Notes: a model not told the origin generated them from the letters alone. Numbered from the stretch's first letter, positions 55,066 to 64,000 are shown. The stretch: DNA of 64,000 nucleotides from Paraburkholderia rhizosphaerae (GCF_004366595.1 NZ_SORE01000028.1:1-64000), one strand, 5' to 3'. A program made the numbers and translations.

Positions 55066-56421
55066 CTACTTGCCGATACTGCCGCGCACGCTCTGCACGT
55101 CGCGCGTCGTCACCGGCGCGGCGTCGTTACCCCAGGTGTTCCGCACGAACGTCAGAACGCGTGCCATTTCCGTATCGGTCAGCTTGCCGGCAAACGACGG
55201 CATTTTCTTCGGCACCGGTCCCGCCACTGTATGCGGCGCCTCGCCCCCCTCCACAAGCAAGCGCACCAGCGAATCGGTATGCGGGCTCAGCACCGCCGGA
55301 TTACCCGCTAGCCGCGGATATTCAAGCGGCTCGCCCATCCCGTCCGCCTTGTGGCAGCGTGCACAAAAACTCTGGTAAATGCCCGCGCCCGGCAATTCCA
55401 CATCGCCGGTCTGCATCGCGCGCACGGTCCGCAACGCGGCACGCGATTGATTGTCGAAGTGACCGGAAGGCTCATGCGCCGGCAGACTCTTCAGATAGTG
55501 CGCAATCGCCAGCAGGTCATCGTCGGTCATATATTGCGTGCTGTCCTCGACCACCTGAACCATGCTGCCGAACGTCACGAGTCCGCCACCCTGTCCGTGA
55601 CGCAAAAAAGCCGCAATGTCCTGCTCGGAAAAGCGGCCAAGACCCGACCCTTTGTCGCCGGTCAGATTCGGTGCAAACCAGTGGTCGTTCGTGCCGCCCG
55701 TCAGATAGCGTCGCGACTGTTCGTCATAGCCGCGCTCCTCGTAGGCCGGCCCGCGCGGCGTATGGCACGCGCCGCAGTGGCCAAGCGATTGCACCAGATA
55801 AGCACCGCGATTCCATTGTGCGCTACGCGACGATTGCGGCACGAATACGTCGTTGGGCGCAAACGCGAAGCTCCAGAACATCAACGCCCAACGCTGGTTA
55901 AACGGAAACGGCAGCTTCGTGCGCGGCGCCGGTTTGGCCACCGGTGCGACGCCGTGCATAAAATACGCGTAAAGCGCATGCATATCGTCATCGCTGATTT
56001 TCGCGAACGACGGATAAGGCATCGCCGGATAGAGCCGCTTGTTGCCGGGCGCCACGCCTTCTCGAACCGCGCGCACGAAATCGACATAGCTGTAGCGCCC
56101 GATTCCGACAGCCGGGTCCGGCGTGATATTCGATGAAAAGATCGTGCCGAACGGCGAACCCATTGGCAGGCCACCGGCGAATGGCGCTGACGGGTGCAAC
56201 GGTTCCTTGCCCGATGGGCCGCCTGGCGGCGCCGTATGACAACCCGCGCAATCGGCCGTTTTCGCCAGATACTCGCCCTTTGCGATCAGTTTCGGGTCGT
56301 TCGTATCGAACGACCTGTTCGATGTTTGTGCGAGGGCGCGATACGGCGCGACGACGGGCCAATACAAAGCGGCGCCGACGATGGTGAGCATCGCGAGTGC
56401 GATAAACAGGCGCTTTGTCAT
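55066..56421 (-). CDS. Tri-haem cytochrome c (alcohol/aldehyde dehydrogenase cytochrome-like)
   Basis: Periplasm-facing electron-transfer protein of 451 residues with an N-terminal hydrophobic segment that may remain as an anchor. Three CxxCH haem sites occur at 58-62 (CAGCH), 216-220 (CGACH) and 353-357 (CARCH), each in its own cytochrome c domain, as in the cytochrome subunits of membrane-bound dehydrogenases. No dehydrogenase gene is adjacent; the gene is last in the oxidase operon, so it probably feeds electrons to it. The ATG at 56421 is favoured; one at 56433 overlaps the upstream stop. Confidence 0.88.
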   Translation of the reverse strand: MTKRLFIALAMLTIVGAALYWPVVAPYRALAQTSNRSFDTNDPKLIAKGEYLAKTADCAGCHTAPPGGPSGKEPLHPSAPFAGGLPMGSPFGTIFSSNITPDPAVGIGRYSYVDFVRAVREGVAPGNKRLYPAMPYPSFAKISDDDMHALYAYFMHGVAPVAKPAPRTKLPFPFNQRWALMFWSFAFAPNDVFVPQSSRSAQWNRGAYLVQSLGHCGACHTPRGPAYEERGYDEQSRRYLTGGTNDHWFAPNLTGDKGSGLGRFSEQDIAAFLRHGQGGGLVTFGSMVQVVEDSTQYMTDDDLLAIAHYLKSLPAHEPSGHFDNQSRAALRTVRAMQTGDVELPGAGIYQSFCARCHKADGMGEPLEYPRLAGNPAVLSPHTDSLVRLLVEGGEAPHTVAGPVPKKMPSFAGKLTDTEMARVLTFVRNTWGNDAAPVTTRDVQSVRGSIGK

Positions 56422-56426
56422 CGCGG

Positions 56427-56864
56427 TCACCATTGGCCACACGGCGCAAGTATCGCGACCGCAAGCACGGTCGCAATCAGGCCGAACATGAACATCGCGC
56501 TGCACAGCGCGCCGACCTTCGCGAGAAACGATTCGAGTTCAGCGACCCTGCGCGCGCGACCCTCGAGCGGACGCTGGCGCTTCTCGCGTGTGAACACGAC
56601 ATTGCGCCACGCGAGCACGGCACCCGCGATACCGAGCGCGACGCACACGGCACTTAACGCGATCATCACGACCATCGCCCACGACGGCGGCGCAGCCGGG
56701 CGAACCGGGTCCGACAATGCACACGTGGTGGCGGTCAGCCCTTCGCCGATCAGCATCAGCGCGAACCACGCGAGCGCGGTGCCAAGCAGGCCGATCGACA
56801 GCCGCCACGGATGGTACTGCGGCGTCGTGTTTGCCGGCTGTGCGTGGGCTGGCGTACCACTCAT
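56427..56864 (-). CDS. Small membrane protein of the oxidase operon, unknown function
   Basis: A 145-residue protein with three predicted membrane segments (about 23-42, 60-85 and 115-138) and a basic cytoplasmic loop (TREKRQRPLEGRARR). It has no recognised family. The start overlaps the subunit III stop as ATGA and its stop nearly abuts the cytochrome gene, so it belongs to the oxidase operon and may be an extra subunit or assembly factor. Confidence 0.7.
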   Translation of the reverse strand: MSGTPAHAQPANTTPQYHPWRLSIGLLGTALAWFALMLIGEGLTATTCALSDPVRPAAPPSWAMVVMIALSAVCVALGIAGAVLAWRNVVFTREKRQRPLEGRARRVAELESFLAKVGALCSAMFMFGLIATVLAVAILAPCGQW

Positions 56865-57484
56865 CCGCGCCCCCTCAGCAGATACGGCGACAGGTAAATC
56901 GTCGTGAAAATAAACAACCAGACAAGATCGACGAAGTGCCAGTACAACCCGCCGATCGTCAACGCGACGCAGCGCTTTTCATCGAAGTAGCCCAGCGCGG
57001 TCCATACGAGCAACAACGCAAGCACCACCAGCCCAACCAGCACGTGCGCCATATGAAAGCCGGTAATCGTGAAGTACAGCGAGCCGTACAGTTGCGAAGT
57101 CAAGCCATACGGATGGTCGCGCCACTCCTTCAACTGAATGCAGACGAAGATCACGCCCAGCACCAGCGCAGTCGCCATCGATGCGACCGCCCAGCGCAAA
57201 CGCCGCCGCTTCACGCAACGCTCGCACAACCACACGAATACGCTGCTCGATAGCAGGATCAACGTATTCGCGCCGCCGAGCCCAAGCTTCGGCAAGCCTT
57301 CGGGCGGCCACATGCGGCCGCTTTGCGACGCGAGATACAAGTACGAAAAAATCAGATAGCCGAACAGCGACCCTTCGGTGATGATCAGCGCGAGACAGCC
57401 GAACCAGCCGCCCGAGCGCTGGCCCGCGCTGCCGACCGGCAGTCGCACTTCTTCGCGGTAGGTGTCGCTGACGATATCGCTCAT
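56861..57484 (-). CDS. Haem-copper oxidase subunit III
   Basis: A 207-residue integral protein with five predicted helices, the short five-helix form of subunit III. The conserved FTITGFHMAHVLVGLVVLAL and YWHFVDLVWLFIFTTIYL blocks are present, with the family Glu-type residue region in ITEGSLFGYLIF. It starts one base after the subunit I stop. It stabilises subunit I during turnover. Confidence 0.93.
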   Translation of the reverse strand: MSDIVSDTYREEVRLPVGSAGQRSGGWFGCLALIITEGSLFGYLIFSYLYLASQSGRMWPPEGLPKLGLGGANTLILLSSSVFVWLCERCVKRRRLRWAVASMATALVLGVIFVCIQLKEWRDHPYGLTSQLYGSLYFTITGFHMAHVLVGLVVLALLLVWTALGYFDEKRCVALTIGGLYWHFVDLVWLFIFTTIYLSPYLLRGRG

Positions 57485-57485
57485 A

Positions 57486-59495
57486 TCAGGCCTGCGCGTT
57501 GTGCACGCGCCGCGGTTCGCGCTGGATCAGGCTGCGCTCAGGCCACAGCCATATGACGATCGACGCCGCACAGCCAAGCAGCATCGCGGCCGCGAACCAC
57601 CACGCGAGCAGTGCAAGCGCCGCAAAAAACAGTGTTGCGAACACACTGAGTATGAACGGCGTATACGAGTCTTCCGGCATCTTCAGGATCACATCGGGCC
57701 GCGCTTCGAGCGCCGTCGTGCCGAGCGCTTCACGGCCGTGGTCGAGAATGAATCCTTCCGCGAGCGACGAGCGCTTGCCGTTTTGCCCCTCCTCTGCAAT
57801 TTCAATCCGCCCTTCCCACAGCGGATGACGGCTCGCGACAGTCGGCACGACCGCGAAGTTATACGGCGGCGGCGGTGACGTCGTCGACCATTCGAGCGTG
57901 CCGGCATCCCAAGGGTTATCGCCGGCCGGCGCACCGCGCCGCAAGCTGTAAAACAGATCGCACAAAAAGATCAGAATGCCGAGCGCGAGCACGAACGAGC
58001 CCGCCGACGTAATCAGATTCACGGTGCTCCAGCCCATATCCGGCGCGTACGTATAGATGCGCCGCGGCATACCGAGCAGCCCTGCGATATGCATCGGAAA
58101 GAACGCGACATTGAAGCCGATAAACATCACCCAGAACGCGAGCTTGCCGATGCGTTCGTTCATCATGCGTCCTGTGAACTTCGGAAACCAGAAGTACACG
58201 CCGCCGATCACCGGAAAAACATTGATGCCGAGCAGCACATAGTGCAGATGCGCGACGACGAAGTAGGTATCAGTGAGTTGCCAGTCGAACGGTACCGCGG
58301 CCGTCATCACGCCCGACACGCCACCGATCACGAACAGCAGCACAAAGCCCGCGAAATAGTAAAACGGCACGCGAAACACCGGCCGCCCGAGCCAGATCGT
58401 CGCGATCCACGCGAAGGTTGCAATCGCACTCGGTATCGCGATCGCCATGCTAGCCGCGCCGAATAGCGACAGCGCGAGCGCCGGCAGCCCGGTGGCGAAC
58501 ATATGGTGAATCCACACGACGAAGCCGATCATCATCGTCGCGACGGTCGACAATGCGACCGGCCCGTAACCGACTAGCGGCCGCCGGCAAAACACCGGCA
58601 ATGCATCGGACACGATGCCCATCGCGGGCAGCACGACCACGTAGACCCAAGGGTGAGCGAAAATCCAGAACAGGTGCTGCCACAGCAACGCACGTCCACC
58701 ATTCGCGACATCGAAGAAATGCGTGCCGACGCGCCGATCCATCCATAGCAGGAAAAACGCGAGGCTCACCGACGGCACCGCCGCCAGATTCGCGCACGAC
58801 GCGGTCATCGTGCCCCACACCAGCACCGGAATGCGATCGAGCGACATGCCCGGCGCGCGCATTCGCAACAACGTGACGACGAAGTTCACGGCGCCGACCG
58901 TGGTCGAAATACCGAGCAGCACCATGCCGAGCGCGTACACGTCGATATTCGGCCCGGTGTTGTATTCGAGGCCCGACAGCGGCACATAGTTGAACCAGCC
59001 CGAATTCGGCGCTTCGCCGAGCGGGAAGCTCGCATACAGAAAGATCGCCGCGAATAAAAACACCCAGTACGAGAACGCGTTCAGCCGCGGGAACGCCATA
59101 TCGCGCGCGCCGAGAATCAGCGGCCACAGATAGTTCGAGAAACCGGACAGCACCGGCAGCGCATACAGAAAAATCATCGTGACGCCGTGCATCGTGAACA
59201 GCTGGTTGTATTGTTCCGGCGTCAGCACCGTCGCGTTCGGCTGCGCGAGTTGCACGCGCATGATCAGCGCTTCGACGCCGCCGAGAATCAGAAAGATAAA
59301 AGCGGTCACGAGATAGCGCATACCGATGCGCTTGTGGTCGACCGTCGATAGCCACCCGCGCCAGCCCGGCGGCGTCTCCCATAACTGGCGCAGCTGTTCT
59401 TCGGCCGCGCTGCCGCGCGCAATCGCGCCGCGCGTCAGAACCCGGTCGAGTTGCGGCGCTGCAGGCGGTGAAGAAGAATCGGTCATGTCGGCCAT
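57486..59495 (-). CDS. Haem-copper oxidase subunit I with atypical HPWVY motif
   Basis: Catalytic subunit of a caa3-like terminal oxidase, 669 residues. Haem and copper ligands are present: His103 (TMHG), His281 and the cross-linked Tyr285, His330-His331 (VWIHHMFATG), and the C-terminal VAHLHYVLLG pair. The D-channel entrance Asp132 and Asn139 (ARDMAFPRLN) are kept. The gating Glu of A1-type enzymes (HPEVY) is Trp283 here, giving AHPWVYVVVLP. The last 120 residues add two further membrane segments resembling a fused subunit IV-like tail. It follows subunit II by 15 nt. Confidence 0.93.
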   Translation of the reverse strand: MADMTDSSSPPAAPQLDRVLTRGAIARGSAAEEQLRQLWETPPGWRGWLSTVDHKRIGMRYLVTAFIFLILGGVEALIMRVQLAQPNATVLTPEQYNQLFTMHGVTMIFLYALPVLSGFSNYLWPLILGARDMAFPRLNAFSYWVFLFAAIFLYASFPLGEAPNSGWFNYVPLSGLEYNTGPNIDVYALGMVLLGISTTVGAVNFVVTLLRMRAPGMSLDRIPVLVWGTMTASCANLAAVPSVSLAFFLLWMDRRVGTHFFDVANGGRALLWQHLFWIFAHPWVYVVVLPAMGIVSDALPVFCRRPLVGYGPVALSTVATMMIGFVVWIHHMFATGLPALALSLFGAASMAIAIPSAIATFAWIATIWLGRPVFRVPFYYFAGFVLLFVIGGVSGVMTAAVPFDWQLTDTYFVVAHLHYVLLGINVFPVIGGVYFWFPKFTGRMMNERIGKLAFWVMFIGFNVAFFPMHIAGLLGMPRRIYTYAPDMGWSTVNLITSAGSFVLALGILIFLCDLFYSLRRGAPAGDNPWDAGTLEWSTTSPPPPYNFAVVPTVASRHPLWEGRIEIAEEGQNGKRSSLAEGFILDHGREALGTTALEARPDVILKMPEDSYTPFILSVFATLFFAALALLAWWFAAAMLLGCAASIVIWLWPERSLIQREPRRVHNAQA

Positions 59496-59510
59496 CGGAA
59501 TACGTGTCCT

Positions 59511-60650
59511 TCAATGCAGCGTCGCGAGATACGCGGATAACGCTGCGGTTTCGTCGGTCGTCAGCGCAATGCCCGGCATCAGCGAATCGGGCTTGATCCG
59601 TTGCGCGTGCTGGATCCAGTCGAGCTGATGCTCGCGTGTATTGGTCATCGCGCCCGCGGCGATCAACCTGCGCGTATCCAGATGCGTGAGATCGGGTGCC
59701 TGCGCGCCGCTCGCGTCGGTGCCGCGCACCGTGTGGCAACCGGCGCAGCGTTCGATGAATAGCTTCTGGCCACGCGACGCCAGCCCGTTTTCCACCGCAG
59801 ATACCGGTACAGCGGGCCTCGCTTGCGCGCTACGCCATGCGTCAAACGCGGCACGATCCTGTGCGATCACTTCGAACGCCATGTGCGCGTGCTGCGCACC
59901 GCAAAACTGCGAGCATTGGCCGCGATAGACACCCGGCGCGTCCGCCTGAATCCATTGCTCATTGATCTGCCCCGGTATCGTCTGCGTCTTGCCGGCTAGA
60001 TGCGGCACCCAGAACGCGTGGATGACGTCCGCGCTCTTCAGCACGATCTTTACCGGCTCACCGACCGGAATGTGGATTTCGTTAGCCGTGGCCAACGCCG
60101 GGCCGCCGTCCGCATCGCTGTATTCGACCTTCCACCACCAGTCGTACGCAGTGACGGTCAGGATGATCGAAGGCGCGCGCGGCGGGGCGGCAACGGAATC
60201 GAGCGTGACCAGCGTGTACGCTAGCGCCGCGATCAGCAGCACCGATGAAATGCCGGTGCCGATGTAGATCCAGCGCAACGCGCCGGTCTCGCCGGGTACG
60301 TGCGTGCCGTCGGACTGCGCGCGGCGACGGCGCGCGATTGCAATCGCCAGCAGCACCGCGACGATCGCAATGACGGCCATCGATAGCGCGGTTAGCGCCC
60401 AGCCGAGATGCATCGTCGGTGCGGCGGCGGGACCCGCCGCATGCAGAAAATAGTTAAGCGGCGCGCCACGCGCGTCGGCCGCCACGGCGATCGACGCCAA
60501 ACCAGAAAGTAGCAGTAGCGCGCTCAAAGCGTGACGGCGGACAACAGCCCGGACAACGACGCCCCCGCCGACAGCAGGCGCATGGTCACGCAGGTCGGCG
60601 CCATCGTATTGCGCCTCTATTGCCTTCGATTGCATCCGCCCGGACCCCAT
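59511..60650 (-). CDS. Haem-copper oxidase subunit II with fused cytochrome c domain (caa3 type)
   Basis: Electron-entry subunit, 379 residues from the ATG at 60650 (60635 also possible). A signal-like segment (38-58) and two membrane helices (80-106, 125-148) precede the CuA domain. CuA ligands are His211, Cys246, Cys250, His254 and Met257 in CSQFCGAQHAHM. A C-terminal cytochrome c domain carries CAGCH at 302-306 with Met358 as likely sixth ligand. It is the first gene of the oxidase operon. The frame upstream of 60650 is Arg-rich and does not look coding. Confidence 0.92.
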   Translation of the reverse strand: MGSGRMQSKAIEAQYDGADLRDHAPAVGGGVVVRAVVRRHALSALLLLSGLASIAVAADARGAPLNYFLHAAGPAAAPTMHLGWALTALSMAVIAIVAVLLAIAIARRRRAQSDGTHVPGETGALRWIYIGTGISSVLLIAALAYTLVTLDSVAAPPRAPSIILTVTAYDWWWKVEYSDADGGPALATANEIHIPVGEPVKIVLKSADVIHAFWVPHLAGKTQTIPGQINEQWIQADAPGVYRGQCSQFCGAQHAHMAFEVIAQDRAAFDAWRSAQARPAVPVSAVENGLASRGQKLFIERCAGCHTVRGTDASGAQAPDLTHLDTRRLIAAGAMTNTREHQLDWIQHAQRIKPDSLMPGIALTTDETAALSAYLATLH

Positions 60651-60886
60651 GTCGATGTCTGCATACCGCGACGTGACGCGCCCGCTTCGCATGCAGCAAG
60701 AAACGGGCTCGCCCGTGCGTGCCGCGCACGAATGCGCGTGCACGCGGAACCCGCCGGGCCACGCTCGCCCCAGTTGCAGGGCTGCGTACGATTTACATCT
60801 GGACGCGACATTTACACATGCGGCGAACGGTTCAGCGGCCGATGTAAGTGCATCACGCGATTGCGCACCGTTCCGCAAGCGAACTG

Positions 60887-62680
60887 TTAGTCCTTGCCGC
60901 CTGGAATGACGGAACCCAGCACCTGGCGCGCGGTATTGGCGATCACACTGCCCTCCTTCGGGTCGCCTTCCATCAACGTGCGCGCAAAGGTCTTCGCCTG
61001 TTGCAACGTCACATGAGGCGGCAACGGCGGCACTTCCGGATCGGACTTCACTTCCAGCACGACGGGCCGCTGCGCGGCGAGCGCGGCCTCCCACGCTTCG
61101 CCCAGGTTCTCGGCCTTGTCGACGTAAATGCCGGTCAGCCCCAGTAATTCCGCAAACCGGTGATACGGGACGTTCGGAATCTGCTGCGACGCGTTGAATT
61201 TCGGATCGCCATTCATCACGCGCTGCTCCCAGGTCACCTGGTTGAGGTCTTCGTTATTCAGCACCATGCAGATCCAGCGTGGATCGGCCCACCGTTTCCA
61301 GTACTTCGCCACCGTGATCAACTCCGCCATATTGTTCATCTGCATCGCGCCATCGCCGACCATCGCGATCACCGGGCGGCCCGGATACGCGAATTTCGCG
61401 GCAATTGCATACGGCACCGCCGCGCCCATCGACGCGAGCCCGCCCGATAGCGACGCCATCATCCCGCGGCGAATCTTCAGATCGCGCGCATACCAGTTCG
61501 CACACGATCCGGAGTCGCTGGTCAGAATCACGTTATCGGGCAGCCGCGGCGACAACTCGGTGAATGCGCGCTGCGGGTTCACACCGTTTTCCGTCGGCTG
61601 ATGCGCGCGTTCGTCGAGTGTTTCCCACCAGCGGGCAGTCCAGCGCCCGATCCTCGAACGCCATGCGTCGCTGCTTTTCTCGTTGAGTAGCGGCAGCAGC
61701 GCGCGCAAGGTTTGCGCGCTATCGCCAACCAGGTTCACTTCCATCGGGTAGCGCAGGCTCAGCATGTCGGCCTTCAGATCGATCTGCACGCCGCGCGCGT
61801 CGCCTTCTTTCGGCAGAAACTCCGAATACGGAAAGCCGGAGCCGACCATCAACAACGTGTCGCACGTCGTCATCATTTCGTAGCTCGGCTTGGTGCCGAG
61901 CAGGCCGATCGATCCGGTTACCCACGGCAGATCGTCCGGCAGCGCGGCCTTGCCGAGCAACGCCTTCGCGACGCCCGCGCCGAGCCGGTTCGCCACTTCG
62001 ATCACTTCATCGGTCGCGTGCAATGCGCCCGCGCCGATCAGCATCGCTACCTTGTGCCCCGCATTGAGCACGTCGGCCGCGCGCTGCAACTGTTCGTGCG
62101 TCGGCACGATGGTCGGCCTCGCATACCCGATGCCGGAATGCGCGGTGCCGTGCTTGCGTGGCGGCGCCTCGTATTCGAGATCCTGCAGATCGTTCGGCAG
62201 AATCAGCGCGGTCACACGTTGCTCCGACAGCGCGATGCGTATTGCGCGGTCGACCATATGCCGCACCTGCGCCGGCACACTCGCTTGCTGCACGTACGAG
62301 CCAGCCACGTCCTTGAACATCGCGGCGAGATCGACCTCCTGCTGATAATGCGCGCCCAATCCCGCGCGCGCCTGCTGACCGACGATTGCGAGCACCGGCA
62401 TGTGATCCAGTCTCGCGTCGTAAAGGCCCGTGATCAGATGGGCCGCACCCGGTCCCGAGGTTGCGATGCACACGCCGAGTTCGCCGGTGAATTTCGCGTG
62501 CGCGCTCGCCATAAAGGCGGCCATTTCCTCATGGCGCGCCTGCACGAATTCGATCTTCCCGTCTGCACGGTTCAGTGCGCCGAATACGCCGTTGATGCCG
62601 TCGCCCGGGTAGCCGTACATCCGCGTGACGCCCCATCGATGCAGTCTTTCGACGATAAAGTCGCCCACTGTGATTGCCAT
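60887..62680 (-). CDS. Thiamine diphosphate-dependent enzyme, pyruvate oxidase/dehydrogenase-like
   Basis: A 597-residue member of the acetolactate synthase / pyruvate oxidase (PoxB) family. The catalytic Glu is in ARHEEMAAF (Glu51). The central domain contains MLIGAGALHA. The ThDP-Mg motif is MVGDGAMQMNNMAEL with NNEDLNQVTWEQR following. PoxB decarboxylates pyruvate to acetate at the membrane and reduces quinone, but the amphipathic C-terminal membrane anchor of E. coli PoxB is not obvious here. AGGAGG seven bases upstream fixes the start at 62680. It lies upstream of the oxidase operon in the same direction with a 236-bp gap. Confidence 0.85.
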   Translation of the reverse strand: MAITVGDFIVERLHRWGVTRMYGYPGDGINGVFGALNRADGKIEFVQARHEEMAAFMASAHAKFTGELGVCIATSGPGAAHLITGLYDARLDHMPVLAIVGQQARAGLGAHYQQEVDLAAMFKDVAGSYVQQASVPAQVRHMVDRAIRIALSEQRVTALILPNDLQDLEYEAPPRKHGTAHSGIGYARPTIVPTHEQLQRAADVLNAGHKVAMLIGAGALHATDEVIEVANRLGAGVAKALLGKAALPDDLPWVTGSIGLLGTKPSYEMMTTCDTLLMVGSGFPYSEFLPKEGDARGVQIDLKADMLSLRYPMEVNLVGDSAQTLRALLPLLNEKSSDAWRSRIGRWTARWWETLDERAHQPTENGVNPQRAFTELSPRLPDNVILTSDSGSCANWYARDLKIRRGMMASLSGGLASMGAAVPYAIAAKFAYPGRPVIAMVGDGAMQMNNMAELITVAKYWKRWADPRWICMVLNNEDLNQVTWEQRVMNGDPKFNASQQIPNVPYHRFAELLGLTGIYVDKAENLGEAWEAALAAQRPVVLEVKSDPEVPPLPPHVTLQQAKTFARTLMEGDPKEGSVIANTARQVLGSVIPGGKD

Positions 62681-62880
62681 GAATGCCTCCTGCAAAAGGG
62701 AAGTTGTGCGTGCGGCGATGCGGGAATAACGCGATCTGCTGTTTGCCGACCCACTGCCGACTCACGCAGCAAGCGTCGCGCCAAAGCGGGCGAAACCCTG
62801 CTGTAAGGGAACATCGATTGCTGATCGGTCAGTGATGCAACCCGGCTTTCGCAACCCGGACTTTCGATCAACCACCGACC

Positions 62881-64000
62881 ATGCACGACACGGCTTCTTC
62901 TTGCGCCCACGATCGTTTCGCCGCGGCACCGATCACGCGTGTCGTCGCAGACGCGTACACGATTCCGACCGATGCCCCCGAGGCGGATGGCACACTCGAA
63001 TGGAACTCGACGACGTTGGTCGTCGCCGAAATCGAGGCGGCCGGCGCTACCGGCATCGGTTACACCTACAACGATGCGTGTGTGGTCACGCTGATTCGCC
63101 AGACGCTGGCGCCGGTGCTGCTCGGCGAAGACGCATCGGACGTGCAGCGTCTATGGCTGCGGATGCAGCGACGTGTGCGCAATATCGGCCGGGATGGCGT
63201 CGCGGCCACCGCGATTTCAGCGCTGGACTGCGCGCTGTGGGATCTACACGCGAAGCGTCAGCAGCTTGCGCTCGTGAAACTGCTCGGCCAGGCGCGCGAC
63301 CGTGTGCCCGTGTACGGCAGCGGCGGCTTTACGACGTACACCGACGAGCAGATGCGCGATCAGCTGACGCACTGGGTGCGCGACGACGGATGCCGCTGGG
63401 TCAAGATCAAGATCGGCAGCGATCCCGCGCGCGACCCCGCACGCGCGCAATGCGCACGCGATGCGATCGGCCCCGACGCTGGACTGTTCGTCGATGCGAA
63501 CGGCGCATTCGACCGTCAAACCGCGCTGCGCTTCGCGGCCGATGTTGCAACGCAAGACGTGCAATGGTTTGAAGAACCGGTGAGCTCCGACGATCTTGCC
63601 GGGCTCGCGGCGATCCGGCGCGCGGCCCCGCCGGGGATGCAGATCGCAGCCGGCGAATACGGCTACACGGCAGACTATTTCCGGCGGATGCTCGAAGCGG
63701 GTGCGGTCGATGTGCTGCAGGCGGACGCAAGCCGTTGCGGCGGCGTGACCGGCTTTATGCAGGCCGCCGCGCTCGCGCACGCATTCCATGTGCCGCTGTC
63801 CGCGCACTGCGCACCCGCGCTGCACCTGCACGTGACGGCCGCTGTTGCGGGGCTGCGCCACCAGGAATGGTTTCACGACCATGCGCGTATCGAGTCGATG
63901 CTGTTCGACGGGGCACCGCGCGTCGCCGATGGTTGCATTGCGCCGGACTTAAGCCGCCCCGGCCTTGGACTCGAACTGAAACGTCAGGACGCGCAACGCT
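62881..64000 (+). CDS. Enolase-superfamily protein (mandelate racemase / muconate lactonizing type), cut by window edge
   Basis: 373 codons are open from the ATG at 62881 to the right edge. The catalytic pattern is complete: Lys175 and Lys177 (KIKIG), metal ligands Asp205 (VDANGAF), Glu231 (WFEEPV) and Glu259 (AAGEYGY), Asp282 in QADASRCGG, and His309 in LSAHCAP. The Lys-x-Lys plus His arrangement fits the mandelate racemase or acid-sugar dehydratase groups. The substrate is unknown. No strong ribosome binding site is visible. It is divergent from the ThDP enzyme gene with starts 200 bp apart. Confidence 0.88.
   Translation, partial: MHDTASSCAHDRFAAAPITRVVADAYTIPTDAPEADGTLEWNSTTLVVAEIEAAGATGIGYTYNDACVVTLIRQTLAPVLLGEDASDVQRLWLRMQRRVRNIGRDGVAATAISALDCALWDLHAKRQQLALVKLLGQARDRVPVYGSGGFTTYTDEQMRDQLTHWVRDDGCRWVKIKIGSDPARDPARAQCARDAIGPDAGLFVDANGAFDRQTALRFAADVATQDVQWFEEPVSSDDLAGLAAIRRAAPPGMQIAAGEYGYTADYFRRMLEAGAVDVLQADASRCGGVTGFMQAAALAHAFHVPLSAHCAPALHLHVTAAVAGLRHQEWFHDHARIESMLFDGAPRVADGCIAPDLSRPGLGLELKRQDAQR

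Noticed and set aside
60790..60860. Repeated TTTACAT/TTTACAC words upstream of oxidase subunit II as operator repeats
   Set aside because: Only two or three loose copies, not clearly phased; insufficient to claim a regulatory array.

Overview
The window is high-GC DNA with dense, mostly short-spaced operons and many ATGA stop/start overlaps. Gene content points to a betaproteobacterium of the Burkholderia/Paraburkholderia group: a Burkholderia-type general porin, a two-partner secretion haemagglutinin with an extended signal peptide, a fused ModBC transporter, a cobalt-type nitrile hydratase, an hcnABC set and a caa3-like oxidase. This placement is inferred from gene families, not from a phylogenetic marker. 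No rRNA, tRNA, insertion sequence, integrase or CRISPR array was seen.

Layout. 1-9880 (minus): a TpsB transporter and a giant TpsA filamentous haemagglutinin/CdiA-like exoprotein whose C-terminus lies beyond the left edge. 10791-18451: a TIGR03118-family secreted protein, an M1 aminopeptidase lipoprotein with a clear terminator, a tartronate-semialdehyde reductase plus GntP permease pair, and a secreted MORN protein. 18542-20296 (minus): nitrile hydratase alpha, beta and activator. 20876-26048: an ABC exporter, a flavin disulfide oxidoreductase and a DHA2 drug exporter. 26114-35255: a molybdenum region with ModBC fusion, periplasmic binding protein, di-Mop storage protein, ModE-like regulator, and a Mo/Fe-S hydroxylase that would use the metal; a porin gene sits inside it. 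35586-36030: an internally deleted mscL pseudogene and a small Pro/Asp-rich gene.

36448-42552 (plus): a complete ddpXABCDF-like operon, a D-Ala-D-Ala dipeptidase followed by a five-part dipeptide ABC importer, so the dipeptide can be imported and hydrolysed. 42857-46788: a fumarylacetoacetase-family hydrolase and the convergent hcnABC hydrogen cyanide synthase operon, preceded by a notably AT-rich leader. 47334-50485: a membrane diguanylate cyclase, a Pr6Pr membrane protein, a second small Pro-rich gene, and the end of a minus-strand acyl-CoA dehydrogenase / NodS-like methyltransferase / glycosyltransferase cluster that runs to 52265. 52599-54200: a Rieske-flavoprotein reductase. 54276-54579: a possible TssF remnant.

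54709-60650: a HiPIP gene convergent with a five-gene caa3-like oxidase operon (subunits II, I, III, a small membrane protein and a tri-haem cytochrome c). Subunit I has Trp where A-type oxidases carry the proton-gating Glu (HPWVY instead of HPEVY). 60887-62680: a pyruvate-oxidase-like ThDP enzyme. 62881-64000: an enolase-superfamily gene cut by the right edge.

The most noteworthy points are the variant oxidase in the same 15 kb as a cyanide synthase, the two decayed genes (mscL and DUF2325), several clean palindromes in promoter regions including a ModE-like box, and the uncharacterised acyl-CoA dehydrogenase/methyltransferase/glycosyltransferase operon.
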